The notes beneath the pieces were generated by a model. That model saw only the letters and a list, made by a program, of their open reading frames with translations, was not told the DNA's origin and searched no databases. Shown here in pieces: positions 10,985-21,779 of a stretch of DNA of 64,000 nucleotides. This DNA comes from Closterium sp. NIES-65. Taxonomy: Eukaryota; Streptophyta; Zygnematophyceae; Desmidiales; Closteriaceae. The position numbers were made by a program, and so were the translations under genes. Every line of letters begins with the position of its first letter. Positions within the stretch are counted from its first letter, which is position 1. The stretch is taken from NCBI GenBank assembly GCA_948144175.1, contig CANXME010002497.1, positions 434,001-498,000 on the forward strand. Reading direction: 5' to 3'.

Positions 10985-12307
10985 CTGTGAGAGTGTTTTC
11001 CCCGAGGGCCAAGAATGCAAGCTGGGGTAAACTGGCGAGGCGTGGGGGAATGCTCCCTGTGAACTTGTTGAATCCGAGGTCCAGAGCTCTGAGATACGTG
11101 GGCAGATTCGAAAACGGCTTCAAGCAGCCCGAGAAATTGTTGTGGCTCAAAAAGAGGCCATTCCAAAAAGAAATTGAATTAACCTCAAACTTGCAGTTTG
11201 CTGGAACGGCTCCTGTGAGGCGATTGCGCGAGAAGTAAGTTTGTGCCGCGATGCCCTGGCACACAATCTGCGGGAATGAGCCCGAAAACAAACTGTTTGA
11301 AACGTCGATGACCATCACGTCTTTGCCGAAGCGGATCGTGTTGAAGTCGCCAGTCAACCTGTTCCCGCTTACGCTAAAAGTTTTGGACATTATTTGATAC
11401 CCGCTCAGGTCGCCAGAAAGGCTGTTCTGACTTAAATCAATAGAGCCCGGTCTCTTGAGCAGAGCACGAGGAATATTCCCGGTTAGCCGATTCTGGGACA
11501 AAAGTATCGCCGACCTGGGGTCCATCAGCGTAGTTGCGAGGGCAGGAGGAATCGGGCCGGACAGACTATTATTCATGAGATCCAGAGACCATGAGTTAGC
11601 CGCATACGCAGCAGGACGTTTTGGCGAAGAAATTATTGGCGTCGAACACATCACTAAGCATCGGCGTGCGAAAAATGGAGAGGAAGAGGACCAGAGAAAC
11701 AGTTATCGCTAAGCTCGAGGACAACGAGATTTGTAAGCCGGGAGAACGATTGCGGGACTGAGCCAGAAAGCCAGAGACCATTCAGATTGAGAAATTCGAG
11801 ATCCGTCAACTGGCCGATAGATTCGGAGAGGGTTGCGGGGAACTTTCCGCCAGGTTTGCGCGCAGTACGGTTGCAAAGGCGAGGCGTGGGTGGGTGGGGG
11901 GCGCTGTTCTTAGAGATGGATAGAAACTTAACACCCTTCCCACCGCAGCAAGCCACGCCGGGCCACGTGCACCCGTTCGGCTTGTTCGCCGGGATAGGTA
12001 TCAGCGCGGCCGTGAAAACCGCCCTGAGAGCCGTGTTTCTAGCCGCGGAAGCCGCCAGGGATGAGTCACTGCTGGTTCCGCCCACCCCTGCTGCGTCGGA
12101 CGCAAAATCTATCGCATAGTAGCAGGGATCAGGAGGCATCTTCGGTACAAGCTGCCTCGATATGGGCTGCCAGCGGAAAGCCGTCGTCGGTGAGCAGTAG
12201 AGGAGTAGCAGGAGGAGGCACGCTGTAGTAGTAACGTGAGCGCGCAACGCGTCGTGAAGAACAGTGACGGAACGAGCGACTCGAGGGTGATATACTACAT
12301 TCGCCAT
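10985..12307 (-). CDS. LRR receptor-like protein, exon 1
   Basis: The ATG at 12307-12305 opens a 217-residue frame. A hydrophobic signal segment lies near residues 28-38 (ACLLLLLLYC). An LRR N-terminal cap follows (CTWPGVACCGGKG, about residues 110-124), then leucine-rich repeats such as LVVLELSDNCFSGPLP and later LSQNRLTGNIP and FNKFTGSIPPRL. The protein should be secreted or displayed at the cell surface; its ligand is unknown. A reading-frame break lies near 11655, where the first frame meets TAG-TGA and the repeats continue in another frame to 10985. This may be a frameshift or a small unrecognised intron. The last base before donor GTGAGC is 10985. Its 5' flank is duplicated elsewhere (24345-24640 with 33150-34115, and 57392-58310). 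Confidence 0.72.
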
Positions 12308-13180
12308 GAGGAGTGACTCCGAGCCAAGCGACTACGGTAGTACTGTAACTGACGAAACTCGTACCGTGAGAAACCAAAACCTACCTCAGGGAGTGTCAAA
12401 GTTAACCCGAAAATGAACTTCCATTTCAAGCAAGGGATTGAGACGAGGGTCGATACTACGGGCTGATTTTCAGGATAAGATGGCGGTGAGTTCCCGGAAG
12501 AGCTGAGCGCACGGCATCCGCCCAATACGTGTCCCACGTGGCAGTTTCCACGGCGGAAGACACACCAAGCACGTGCCACGCGATATTCTCGCCGACGGCC
12601 GTCCACATAACACACCGAGCTAGTCATTGCCCTTGCCCCTATCGTGATGCGCGTTCCCTAAGCGAGGCAAATACAGTACAGCAATGAAATGAATGGGTGT
12701 TGCTTTAGCGGCAGCAGCAGTATGGACGAATAGAATGCACGCGACGGCATCGCGAGCAACGTGTGGGCTTGGCTTGGCTTGGCTTGGCAGGCATTCGTTC
12801 GCCCTAGCAGAGAGGCAGCACTAGCGGGACGAGAGAAGGACCACTATCAAGAGGAACCACAATTGGGAGACGGCTGGTGGGTGGAAGGGGGAGGAGCTGA
12901 TTGAGATATGCAGATATGGGTTGGGTTACGTTGGGTTAGGCCTGGTTGGATTGGGTATGGTTGCTGGGCTGGGCTGAAATTGGCTGATTTGGTTGAGCTG
13001 GGTTGGGTTGGGTTGGTTTGGGCTGATTGAGGTTAGGAGGATACCCAGAGTGGTTGGTTGGAGCGAATGGGGATTGGACGAGGAAAGAGATTTGATGTGT
13101 TTCATCAGAGTGAAGAGAGATTTGAGAGTGAAGATAGTTGTGATAAGGTCAAGTGCGGTGCATCGCACGCTGCCTTGTTA
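12308..13180 (-). promoter_or_regulatory. 5' flank of the LRR gene, a repeated region
   Basis: About 850 bp upstream of the LRR start is shared, with 20-30% differences by eye, with 57483-58310 (same orientation) and with 33400-33880 plus 24345-24640 (inverted). Conserved pieces include a CCACGTGGCAGTTTCCACG-like palindromic G-box area near 12535-12555 and an AACCCAACCC-type low-complexity tract near 12910-13030. No coding content is seen. It presumably includes promoter and 5' UTR; that is inference from position. Confidence 0.5.
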
Positions 13181-13405
13181 CCATTCTCGAATCTGTCTTG
13201 ACAATATTCCAAGTCGCCTAGGTCCCTACATGCTCGCACGTCAGGAAGCTGCTAGTAGCCCTAGTCGGCCTTACCAACTTAGTGCCTTCTTGGAAGATTG
13301 ACTTGATTTCTTGCAGCCATCCACCAGGCCAGTTCTAGTCTGTTCAAGCATCGAAATTTCTACAACTGCTCGACACAATATACAATTCCCTACAATATCA
13401 CAACA
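13181..13405. other. Intergenic, nothing recognised
   Basis: This short stretch lies between the LRR 5' flank and the first exon of copy B. It has no similarity elsewhere in the window that I could see. Confidence 0.4.
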
Positions 13406-13550
13406 ATGCAGCGGGGTTCGTTACAAGTTAGCACAGCATTTCAAAGGCTGCGCACGATTAGGCGTTCTGGGAGGAGGGAGGCGGTGAGGTCGAGCCTGCT
13501 GAGACCCGCCGCGATCCGCGAATCCTACTCCTTCCGGGATCGACCGGCGG
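13406..13550 (+). CDS. Copy B exon 1, predicted organelle targeting peptide
   Basis: The ATG at 13406 opens MQRGSLQVSTAFQRLR, followed by an Arg/Ser/Leu-rich, acid-poor stretch (SGRREAVRSSLLRP). This is typical of a mitochondrial or plastid transit peptide. The exon ends before donor GTAGGTAA at 13551. The corresponding segment of inverted copy C (about 23345-23270) encodes a similar EAVRPNLLGPAATR block but is broken further upstream. Function of the mature protein is unknown. Confidence 0.5.
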
Positions 13551-13675
13551 GTAGGTAATAAGTGTAGTCTAGCGTATTCCTGCTGTAGTTCAAATCGTGA
13601 TTCGCTACTGTGCCTGGTGAGTGTCCTGCTATCCCAGAGAAATGAATCTCGGTCATCATGGGAGGGGTGAAGTTC

Positions 13676-14052
13676 TGTAACGCCTGTGGGGCTTAGACGT
13701 AAGGGTATGAGAGCATCCGCTGCGCCTCAAATACAACCCTCGTTTTGACCCAGTGGGTAGCGAGGTGTTACATTTGGTCTCAGAGCCTGGGGTTCGATTC
13801 CTGGCTGGGTCACATTTGAATGTGCCAATCGCGAACCCAGTGAACGATCCGCCGCTGGCCTGGTCCACCAGCGAAGTCGCTGTAGAGCGAGATTCAGGTC
13901 CTTGCGAGGGCCGACTCCCTGCCCAACGAGGACGTTGGCTCCAGGGGGGGACGAGTGTAACGCCTGTGGGGCTTACACGTAAGGGTATGAGAGCATCCGC
14001 TGCGCCTCAAATACAACCCTCGTTTTGACCCAGTGGGTAGCGAGGTGTTACA
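13676..14052 (+). mobile_element. TRIM element in copy B
   Basis: A 377 bp miniature LTR element: two 97 bp LTRs (13676-13772 and 13956-14052, TGTAACGCC...GTGTTACA) differing at one base, a primer site TGGTCTCAGAGCC at 13775, a G-tract before the second LTR, and no coding region. The flanks AGTTC (13671-13675) and AGTAC (14053-14057) form a target duplication with one mismatch. Copy C lacks the element at the matching place (near 23054 on the minus strand), giving an empty site. It inserted a few bases before the splice donor GTGAGT. Confidence 0.88.
13747..13811 (+). other. tRNA-like fold across the LTR/primer-site boundary
   Basis: GACCCAG (13747-13753) pairs perfectly with CTGGGTC (13805-13811). 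Between them are an A-box-like TGGGTAGCGAGG and a B-box-like GGTTCGATTCC. The structure straddles the LTR end at 13772. At 65 nt and with an imperfect T stem it is not a functional tRNA gene, but it could act as an internal Pol III promoter. Confidence 0.5.
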
Positions 14053-14980
14053 AGTACGGTGAGTGAATCTCGAACCGTCATATCCTCATTTCCTCATGCT
14101 CACAAATTCATATTTCTGTACGATGTGAAACCGCAAACCCTAATCCGTTCCCCACCATTCCACCCTTGGTTTTTGAACCGACAGGTGCCAGCATGGCAGG
14201 TCAGGGGACGGGTTTCGGCCTCTGTGGACGTGACAGCTGGCATGCTTGCCGTGCAGCTGCAGGATTTGGACCTCTGGTAGGTTCGGGGTGCAGGTTTGGC
14301 GATGCTGGGGAAGGGTTAAATGTGGATGATTTAGGCGTGTCCCAAAGACTCGTTTCATTGGGTAATTTATGGTAATGTTTCTTGCGCAAAAACGAAAATT
14401 TGGGGCACGTCCTTGGGATAATTTCACTTTATGTGCTGGCTGTGCTGCTGCAGGATCCGAGGCTCTTGCATGCAGGCTCGTAACTCAGGCTTGGCAATGT
14501 AGGTTCGGTTCGGAATGCGTCAGGCAGGATCTGAGTTCTCCTTTCCCGTTTCCCCTCCCTCAATTCCACCCTTCTTCTACCCAACCCCCCACCTCCAGGC
14601 AGCCCCACGCCGTTGCTCAGCTCCCCCCATTTGTGCCCTGCCAGTCACTCTCCTCCATACAGCAATCCATGCGTACAACCCTTTCCCCTTCCCCACCTTA
14701 CCACCCCTCCCCACCCCCCGCCTCCCCTTCCCCTTACTCCCCCAGTCTTTCCATCCCTCTCACCCTCCCCCAGGCCGCCCCACACGGTGTCTCCTCTCCC
14801 CCATGCGTGCTCCGCCAGTCATATGCGGCCGTCATCATGAGCTCGGTTAGTTCTACTCACATGGTTGAGAAAGGTTCTGTGCGGTGAATGATCATGAGGT
14901 AAGTCATTCCTCTCTTCACTTTGTTTTAAATAAACTTCTTATCAAACCACAACCCAAATCCCGATCCCAGCCTAACACCA

Positions 14981-15172
14981 TGCCTCAATCATCCTGAGCG
15001 CACAATGTTTCGTGCCTCAATCAGTCTGAGCGCACAATGTTTCGTGCCTCAATCAGCCTGAGCGTCCAATGTTTCGTGCCTCAATCAGCCTGAGCACCCA
15101 ATGTTTCATGCCTCAATCAGCCTGAGCGCACAATGTTTCGTGCCTCAATCAGCCTGAACGCACACAACATTC
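14981..15172 (+). repeat. 32 bp minisatellite, six units
   Basis: Units start TGCCTCAATCAGCCTGAGCG and recur every 32 bp with few differences. Copy C has roughly one unit at the matching place, so the array expanded in copy B. Confidence 0.88.
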
Positions 15173-16968
15173 CATCGATGTTCGCCAAGGTTTGTTGGCT
15201 GCGTGTCATGTGATTTCTGAGCGGTTCTGTGCGGTTCAGTGCGGATTGTGCTCCGCCAGTTATGCTCTGCCGTCTCTTGTTCCTTTCTCGGTTTCGGATT
15301 TATCCTGATCCCTGCGCTGCCATGTGTAGGTTCGTATCCTGGAGTGGTAATGAGGGGTGATGAAGGGTCATGATATGTATGCTCCTTCGTCGATTGAGTT
15401 AGTAGGCCTGTTTTGTTTCCTTCTCGCCCTTCGTCCATGCCCTGCCACGTGTAGGTTCGTGAGTGGTCTGTGTGACAACCGCAATCCGGCACTGGTTCGG
15501 TCGGTGGCGAGAATGGAAGCATGGGCATTCCGCGAGTGCTGGTGCATGTCTGGAACTGCAAGTAAAGCTCGAGGGAAGTGCAGCGAAACACTCTGTCACA
15601 GTGTAACACACACAGCAACGCGCTCTTGGTCGGATCTGTGGGGAGGGTGGCGGCACGGCACGCGTGGGCATCCCACGAATGCTGGTGGACGTGCGGCATT
15701 GTAAGCGAGGCTCGAATGCGTTTTTGAGTGGCATGGTGGGGTGCTAGTGTAACCGCTTTTAGATGCGGTGGTGGTTGATGGCTCGGGGGTAATGGGCTGG
15801 GGGTATTGGGAGCACATCCTTCCGTCCCCTCCCCGTCCTCACTCCATCCTGTCTCCAGCCCTGCCCCACGATCGCCTGCTGCAGCAGCCAGTGTTGAAAC
15901 TCCCCATTCCATTCATACTTCCCCCCTCCCCTTACTCCCTCTTCTCCCGCCCCCTCCCCCATCCCCTTCCCCATGACCCTTCCCTGTTACCCGTCCCCCT
16001 TTTCATCTCCGGCCGCCAGTGCTCTGGCTGGCTGTCTGTGACTCAGGTGAGCGCAATGGATGCGAATGGTGTTTGGGAAGAGAGAGAGGGTCAGAGCACG
16101 AGGGAGAAATGGAAAGAAAGGGAAAGGAGGAGGGAGGTCAGGAGTGAGGAGAGAAAGGGAAGGGAAAGTTGCTGCAGCGGCTGGTGTTGTAACTGGGTGT
16201 GGTTCCGGTGAGCGCGATGGATGCGGATGGTGGTTGGAGAGAAGGAGAGGAGTTAGAAATTGAGGGAGGGAGAGTAGGGAGGGAAGAGAGTGGGGGAGGA
16301 GAGAGAGTGAGGAAGGTGAGTAAGGAAGGGCAGTGAGAGTGGAAAAGGGTGGGAGGGCAGTGAGAGAGGAGAAGGGGGGAAAGGAGGATCAGTTGCTTGC
16401 AGCTACCCTGCTGCAGTTGGCAACGTGAACGCGAGGGAGGGTTCGGGAGGGCGAGTAACAAGGCGAGAGGAGGGGTTGCGGTTGTGGGAAGAGACTGGAC
16501 TAACTGGGTCGAGTAATACAGGGGATGGTAAGAATAGAAAGAAGGGAGATTTGGGAGAAAGGACAAAAGAAGAAACAGGGAACGAGAAGACCAGAAACAG
16601 GAAGCTGAGAAAAGGGGAGGAGAGGGAGAGGCAGCGAGGAGGTGGAGGGAATGGGGCAATTGGGATGAGGAGGGAATCTTGCTGAGAAGAACCTTCCTAG
16701 AAAGAAGTGGAGGGTTGCTGCTAACTGGGTGCCCCATGTCGTCCCTAGCTGCCAGCTCTGGCGTTCTTCCGAACCTGGAGCCGCCCGTTCGAGGCTGGAG
16801 GAACGGTGAAAGGGAGAGGGGATGGGGAGAAGAAATGGGTGGGGCGGTTGCGGAAGGTAGGGGGCGAGGGACAGGGATAGTGTTGGGGGGATTGGCGGGG
16901 CTAGAGGGGAAGGGGACGATGGAGAAATAGAGGAGAAGAGAGTAAAGATGGAATCGGGTGCTTCTTTT

Positions 16969-17082
16969 GGTAGTGGTAGTGGTGGTGCTGGTGCTGGTGC
17001 TGGTGCTGGTGCTGATTGTGGTGCTGGTGCTGGTGGCGAGGTGGGTGCTGGTGATGGTGCTGCTGGTGGTGGTGAAATGGGT
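16969..17082 (+). repeat. GGTGCT microsatellite
   Basis: A run of GGTGCT and related triplets encodes Gly-Ala repeats in the C-terminal part of copy B. A similar tract lies at 1076-1120 in copy A. Confidence 0.75.
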
Positions 17083-17319
17083 GCGAAAGCACAGATGGAG
17101 GAGGTTGCAAGTGGTGCATTGTTGGGAGAAGCAGGAGCATCAATGGCAGGGGAAAGGGGATTAGTCGCAGCAATGCCGACAGCTGCACAAGTGGCTGGCA
17201 GCAGAAGCAGCGGGGAGAGAGCGGGTATGGGAGGAGGAGGTGCTGGGGCAAGTGGTGGCCCTGCTGCTGCTTCAGAGTACCATTGGGCAGCCTTTAAGCA
17301 CTCAATTGCCTTAATCTGA

Positions 17320-17758
17320 CCACTCGTTGCTCATTTTTTCCTCTCTGCTTTAGATATTTGTTTTTTTACTCGACACCAGGGAGGTCAGTTTGGAGGTCAC
17401 CTTTCAAACATTTTCTTGTGGTCTCTGTAATTTTTGACAAATTGATGTGGTACCGTACGGTACCTTCCATACTTCCACCTTGCAACCAGCATTCAGAGGT
17501 TTTGCTTGATGAAGGGCAGAGAAAGCAGCTAAGGTACTAGGCGGCCAGGGCCCTCGCTAGTCTCTGAACCCCCCTGAGGCGTCAGACGGGCCCTTCGAGC
17601 CCGTCTGACTGGTCAGAATTTTTTCACGCCCCTGTCTTTTGCATCAGAATTTCTAACATTACTTGGCTTAAAAATCAGATTTTGTAAACCGTCCCTATTG
17701 TAACTACAACTACTACTACAGCTATTCTCTACAAAGAAAACATATCAAGAATAACTAT
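17320..17758. other. Intergenic, with an 11 bp perfect hairpin
   Basis: This non-coding stretch lies between copy B and the hAT gene, which converge here. GTCAGACGGGC (17581-17591) and GCCCGTCTGAC (17599-17609) form a perfect stem with a 7-base loop, about 150 bp beyond the hAT stop. A terminator or transposon end is possible but unproven. Confidence 0.5.
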
Positions 17759-20700
17759 CTAGCTATCTGGGTCAGATGCCTCATTGTCACTCAGTGTAAC
17801 AGTTGCACGCACATCCACTCCTTCATCCTCACTGTCGCTATCTACTACGTGAGTTTTGGGTTTCTTCCTCCTGGCTTCTCCGTCGTCATTGGACGGCGCC
17901 TTCTGAGCTGTCGTGTTAGGTGCTAGATCCTCCCTGTCTCCCTGCCTCCCTGCCGCTTCCGTCTCTGCCTCCCTGCGTTTTGCAGTTGCCACTCCACTGA
18001 CTTCTTTGGCAGTGCGCCTCTTCTTTGCCCCGCGCCACAGCTTCACCATGTCGTCCCAGTCTGGTTCGTAGTCAAGCAGGGAGATGCACATGAGGTCGGA
18101 GAGTCGCGCATTGCAGAGGTTGTTCCTGAGCCACGACTTGATTACGTTTTGGCGACTGAACCCTCGCTCGCACTCCACAGTGCTAAGCAGAAGAATACCC
18201 ATTGCCACCCAAAGTCGAACCAGATTGGGGAAAGAAGACTCCCAATCCCCGCTCCTGAGCATGTTCTTAAGTGCCACGTGGAAGGATTGGTCCTTGTACT
18301 GTGACACCATCACGCGGGTGAAACGTGGAAGCTCCCGCTCGGCCTTCTTCTAGTTGACTCCTGCAAGCACACACAACACATCTAGTTAGCATCCCACTAT
18401 GTAGATGGATCGTTACACAAACAAGGGATTAGGGACAACGCGGAATTTGAAAACACGTACATGGCAGAGCGCACTGCTCGGCGTTGAACATCTTGCGAAG
18501 GGAGCTGAACCATTCTGTGCACAGACGGTCGCACTTGTTCACGCCATCCGGATAGGCGTCTGGCAGAAATAGCTTGGACCCAACGAGGGACTTCAAGCTT
18601 CGCATGCGGTACTGTAGCCTGCCGATCACCTCCTTCGCAAACAGGGTGGCGAGGGACACGCAGGACTCGACGTCACCCGTGGGATCCTCTTTCTTCTTCG
18701 CATCCAGCCCGTGCAGCTTGAAGGTGTGATTGACGGCGTTGCCGTCTCCATCCATCCCCTCCACCTGGACCACCCGCTTGGACGGATGGGAGTGCGCTTC
18801 GAGGAAGGCAGTGAGGTGCTCGCTGTCCTCCACGAAGTTCACCCCGTACTCCACATAGCGCGCGTTCAACTTCGCGCAGGTGTTTTGCACCTGCCCCATG
18901 ACACGGGTGATGTCCACCTGCGACATCACGCACAAACACAATGTTAATCACTGACATTCGGGACTAGAGCGACTTTCAAAATCTGCGACCGTTAATTACA
19001 CGCTCACCGTGTCAGAGGTCCACTAGTGATCCCCGATTGATCCTAGGGAAGGGTTACAGGCACATTGGCCTGGGGGGTTATGGGCGCACTGACCCGCTAC
19101 TTAACAAGCCTTTTTATCCCAATGGTCTAGTGGTTGGGATTCTGACATGGTATCAGAGCAAAGGTCTCGGGTTCGAATCCCGGTGTATGCACTTCGGGCA
19201 TCCCAGTGCGGGGGGGTGTCAGAGGTCCACTGGTGATCCCCGATTGATCCTAGGGAAGGGTTACAGGCACGTTGGCCTGGGGGGTTATGGGCGCACTGAC
19301 CCGCTACTTAACAAGCTCTTTTATCCCAATGGTCTAGTGGTTGGGATTCTGACACACCGATCGTCGCTGAATCCGCTTGTTGAGCTCGTTCAATTCCTTC
19401 AGGACATCAGCGAGAAAAAAAAGAAATGAAATTTGAGGCTCGTAACCAGGTGATACGTCGTGCTGTCTTTCTCGTGGAGCAGCACTATGGCAGCCGGCAG
19501 AACAGCGTCAAGTCTCGAAACAGCATCGCCCCGCGACAGCCAGCGAACATCGAAAATCCCCTGCATCTCCAAGTTCGTGGCGTGAATCACGGTTTGCAGC
19601 TCGTGGAACCTCTGGTGGACGACGCAGCTTCCGCCAATGAGGGTCGCGACGGCGTGGATCCCTCAATCGACGATGTTGAAGGCGGGGATGTTCGTCGCGG
19701 CATCCTTGGCTGCGAGAGCCTCTCTGTTAGATGATAGAAGAAAAAACCAAGTGAGTAGTGTGAGATGTATCTGACAACAATACTGCAAAATTTGAAGTGC
19801 AAAATACCTCACTGGTGAGCAAGGCAATGACACGCGACAAGATGCGGAACTCGCATCTTCAGCTGAACCACCAGCCCATTCTGACTGCCCAGCATGACGT
19901 TCACGCCATCCGTGCTGATGTCGGAGATCTTGTGCATGTCAACCCCGTTGCAGTCCAGATGCGCCAGCAAGACGGCGAGCAGAGATGAAGCGTCGCCCTT
20001 CTCCACGGTTAGGTGCCCGAAAAGCTCGGTCACCGCCTTCTCCTTCATGAAGGTTAGGTAGACGATGAGATGCTTGCCATTCCTCCGATCAGTCGACTCG
20101 TCGAGCTGAATCGTCGAGAAAGGGCGACTCTTGGATGTATCGCATTTGACGGGCCTTCAGGTGCTGCACCATGGCTTCGGTCATCTCCCGAAACCCATAT
20201 CTGCCATAACAAAAAGCACGACAATAAGTCAATGATGATGAGTACCTAAACATCACATCACGTTGCATTACTCACTTTGTCTGGTAGGTGCTGATGGCCT
20301 TGTCGGGAATGTTGGGGGTCTTCAGAACGTGTAGCAGGTGCACAAGGCAAACAAAGAGCACAATAGGTGCATCCGACTTGCATATGAAAAGCACCACTAA
20401 TAGAAGTTGTTTCAAACACTCAATCTCCCCCACCCCGTCCTCATACTCATCAATCCCTCGTTGAGAAACTTTACCTCCTTCGGCTCGGGCTTTACGATCG
20501 AGGGCGTCCTAATGCTTGCGACTCAGACCATGCTTGCGCATGGTCTGCTTCTGGATGTCCACGCCACCCTCGCCCGCCTTGCCGTACTGCCAGTGTGGCG
20601 GTCCGTATCTGATGCAGACACTGCACTTCATGCACGGGCGACCATCCTTCCTTTGTGATATCAGCAGCCAGGGGAAACGATGTTGCCAGATGTCGGTGCA

Positions 20701-21210
20701 CTTCTTCTTCAGTTCTTCGAGAAGCGCGGCAGGATCCGGAACCAAAATAGACGGCCTGGACGGCCCTGGATCCGAAGGCACCCTGCTCGTGCCAGTCGCT
20801 GGAGTCAGCGGAGTAGCAGCAGCTGCGGGAGAGGGCGACCTTCCTTGCATGAGGCGCACATGAGGTACGCGAGTTCGAGCAAACCGAATAGTCGATTGAG
20901 TGAACTTCCCGAACTTTGGGAACCGGGAGACACCTGCGCTTCGGACAGCACTGACCGTGGGAGTTGCGACGCGCCCGGTCGCTCTAGTGGGTGACTCTTC
21001 CACGGGCGGATCACTCAGCTGTTGCCGCTGATTAAAATCCGGCCAGGGCTCTGTGCTTGCCGTTGGTTCGTTGTTGGTAACTGGGGGCTGCGCAGACGGA
21101 TCTCTTTCAGGCGTGACGGTAGGTGGACCGCCTCTCAGAAAGTCGAGACCAGTAAGTGGAAGACGCGACCTAGCAGGGTCATCATTGTCCCTACAATCTA
21201 TGGCTACAGG
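17759..21210 (-). pseudogene. hAT-family transposase (ZNF862-like), decayed
   Basis: Multi-exon gene. The N-terminal exon (about 21210-20276) holds a disordered region and a Cys-rich BED/TTF-like finger (CMKCSVCIRYGPPHWQYGK). The next exon (20200 to about 19818) carries the hAT catalytic segment IQLDESTD and STDGVNVMLG. A third (to 19358) has FDVRWLSRGDAVSRLDAVLP. The last has the hAT dimerisation segment LLLSTVECERGFSRQNVIKS, then a basic and acidic tail. Splice junctions 20276/20200 and 19358/18917 keep frame. Damage: TAG at 20509 and near 18349, a 1-base shift just before the catalytic Asp (about 20120), a T-run shift near 19412, and the TRIM in the 19358 splice donor. Terminal inverted repeats were not found, so it may be an old transposon or a once-domesticated gene. 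Confidence 0.75.
19010..19354 (+). mobile_element. TRIM element in the hAT gene splice donor
   Basis: A 345 bp miniature LTR element with 138 bp LTRs (19010-19147 and 19217-19354, TGTCAGAGG...TTCTGACA, about four differences). The internal part is 69 bp: primer site TGGTATCAGAGC at 19148, B-box-like GGTTCGAATCC, and a G7 tract. There is an exact target duplication CACCG at 19005-19009 and 19355-19359. On the hAT strand the duplication covers the donor CG|GTGAGC. The proximal donor is now GTGTGTCA, and the original donor survives on the far side of the element. Confidence 0.92.
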
Positions 21211-21779
21211 GCCCTAGGAGGATGTTGTCAAGACGGTAGAGAGAGCAGGGGAAAGAATTCCCCTGTGCTAGCGAGTGAAAGGAGCGTTGGAGAGGGAGGG
21301 GGAGCCAGCCGAGCATTATCAGCTGAACGAGGTGCATGCATGATCTTACAACGCACCGCGGTGCCCCACTTCATCCTTCGTCCAGCGAGACGTTAGGCAA
21401 CAGTCAGTGCGAGTCGCGCGAGGCTCTGCAATCCACACAACTCATGGGCTGGCGTGAAAGTGGACCAGTAACAGAAAGACTTGCTCCACTTTCGTCTCAA
21501 TGTGGCCCAAGTTGGCTAGACGTGCGCCAGATTGCCAGCACTTGACTTCTGTCAGTGCGCTCCGCTGCGCTTTGCTTGCATCAATTCAGGAGGACCCCAT
21601 TCACCCCCCACCCCGCCTTTCCATCCCCCCATACGGTAGTCCCCTTCCCCTCCGATCCCACTAATCCCCCCATCACTGTCTCAGTCCCTCGCCCTGACTT
21701 CCCCAGCCGCCCCACCCATTTCTTCTCCCCACTGCCTTCCCCTTTCACCAGTCTGCTACTCCTGCCAAACTCTCTCATT
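21211..21779. other. No gene seen
   Basis: Non-coding sequence between the hAT gene and copy C. The right part (21560-21779) is pyrimidine-rich and looks like the degraded 3' end of copy C. Confidence 0.35.

Larger units (their letters stand above)
13406..17319 (+). pseudogene. Unrecognised multi-exon gene, copy B
   Basis: Segments of this region match, in inverted order, 23440-21780 (copy C). They are exon 1; a stretch ending at the donor GTGAGT near 14059; the block GCTGCAGGATTTGGACCTCTG near 14256-14276; and the block around 16700-16790 that corresponds to the NWVPC motif. In copy B that motif carries a 14 bp deletion relative to copies A and C, which breaks the frame. The 3' end encodes EYHWAAFKHSIALI then TGA, like copy A. 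I read it as a damaged member of a multi-exon family. Intron positions are only partly resolved, and I cannot assign a function. Confidence 0.45.

Noticed and set aside
14981-15172. CRISPR-like array of 32 bp repeats
   Set aside because: The units are directly adjacent with no unique spacers, the genome is eukaryotic, and no cas genes are present; it is a minisatellite.
15145-15912. Minus-strand 255-residue ORF as a gene
   Set aside because: It lies across the copy B family region on the opposite strand, has no motif, and is not conserved in copy C.
17546-17565. CAGGGCCCTCGCTAG as a hAT terminal inverted repeat
   Set aside because: It looks like a hAT tip, but I found no inverted partner or 8 bp duplication beyond the 5' end of the gene near 21210.
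19116-19190. tRNA-Glu-like gene in the 19 kb TRIM
   Set aside because: It spans an LTR boundary and has no acceptor stem; the TRIM structure with exact target duplication explains it better.
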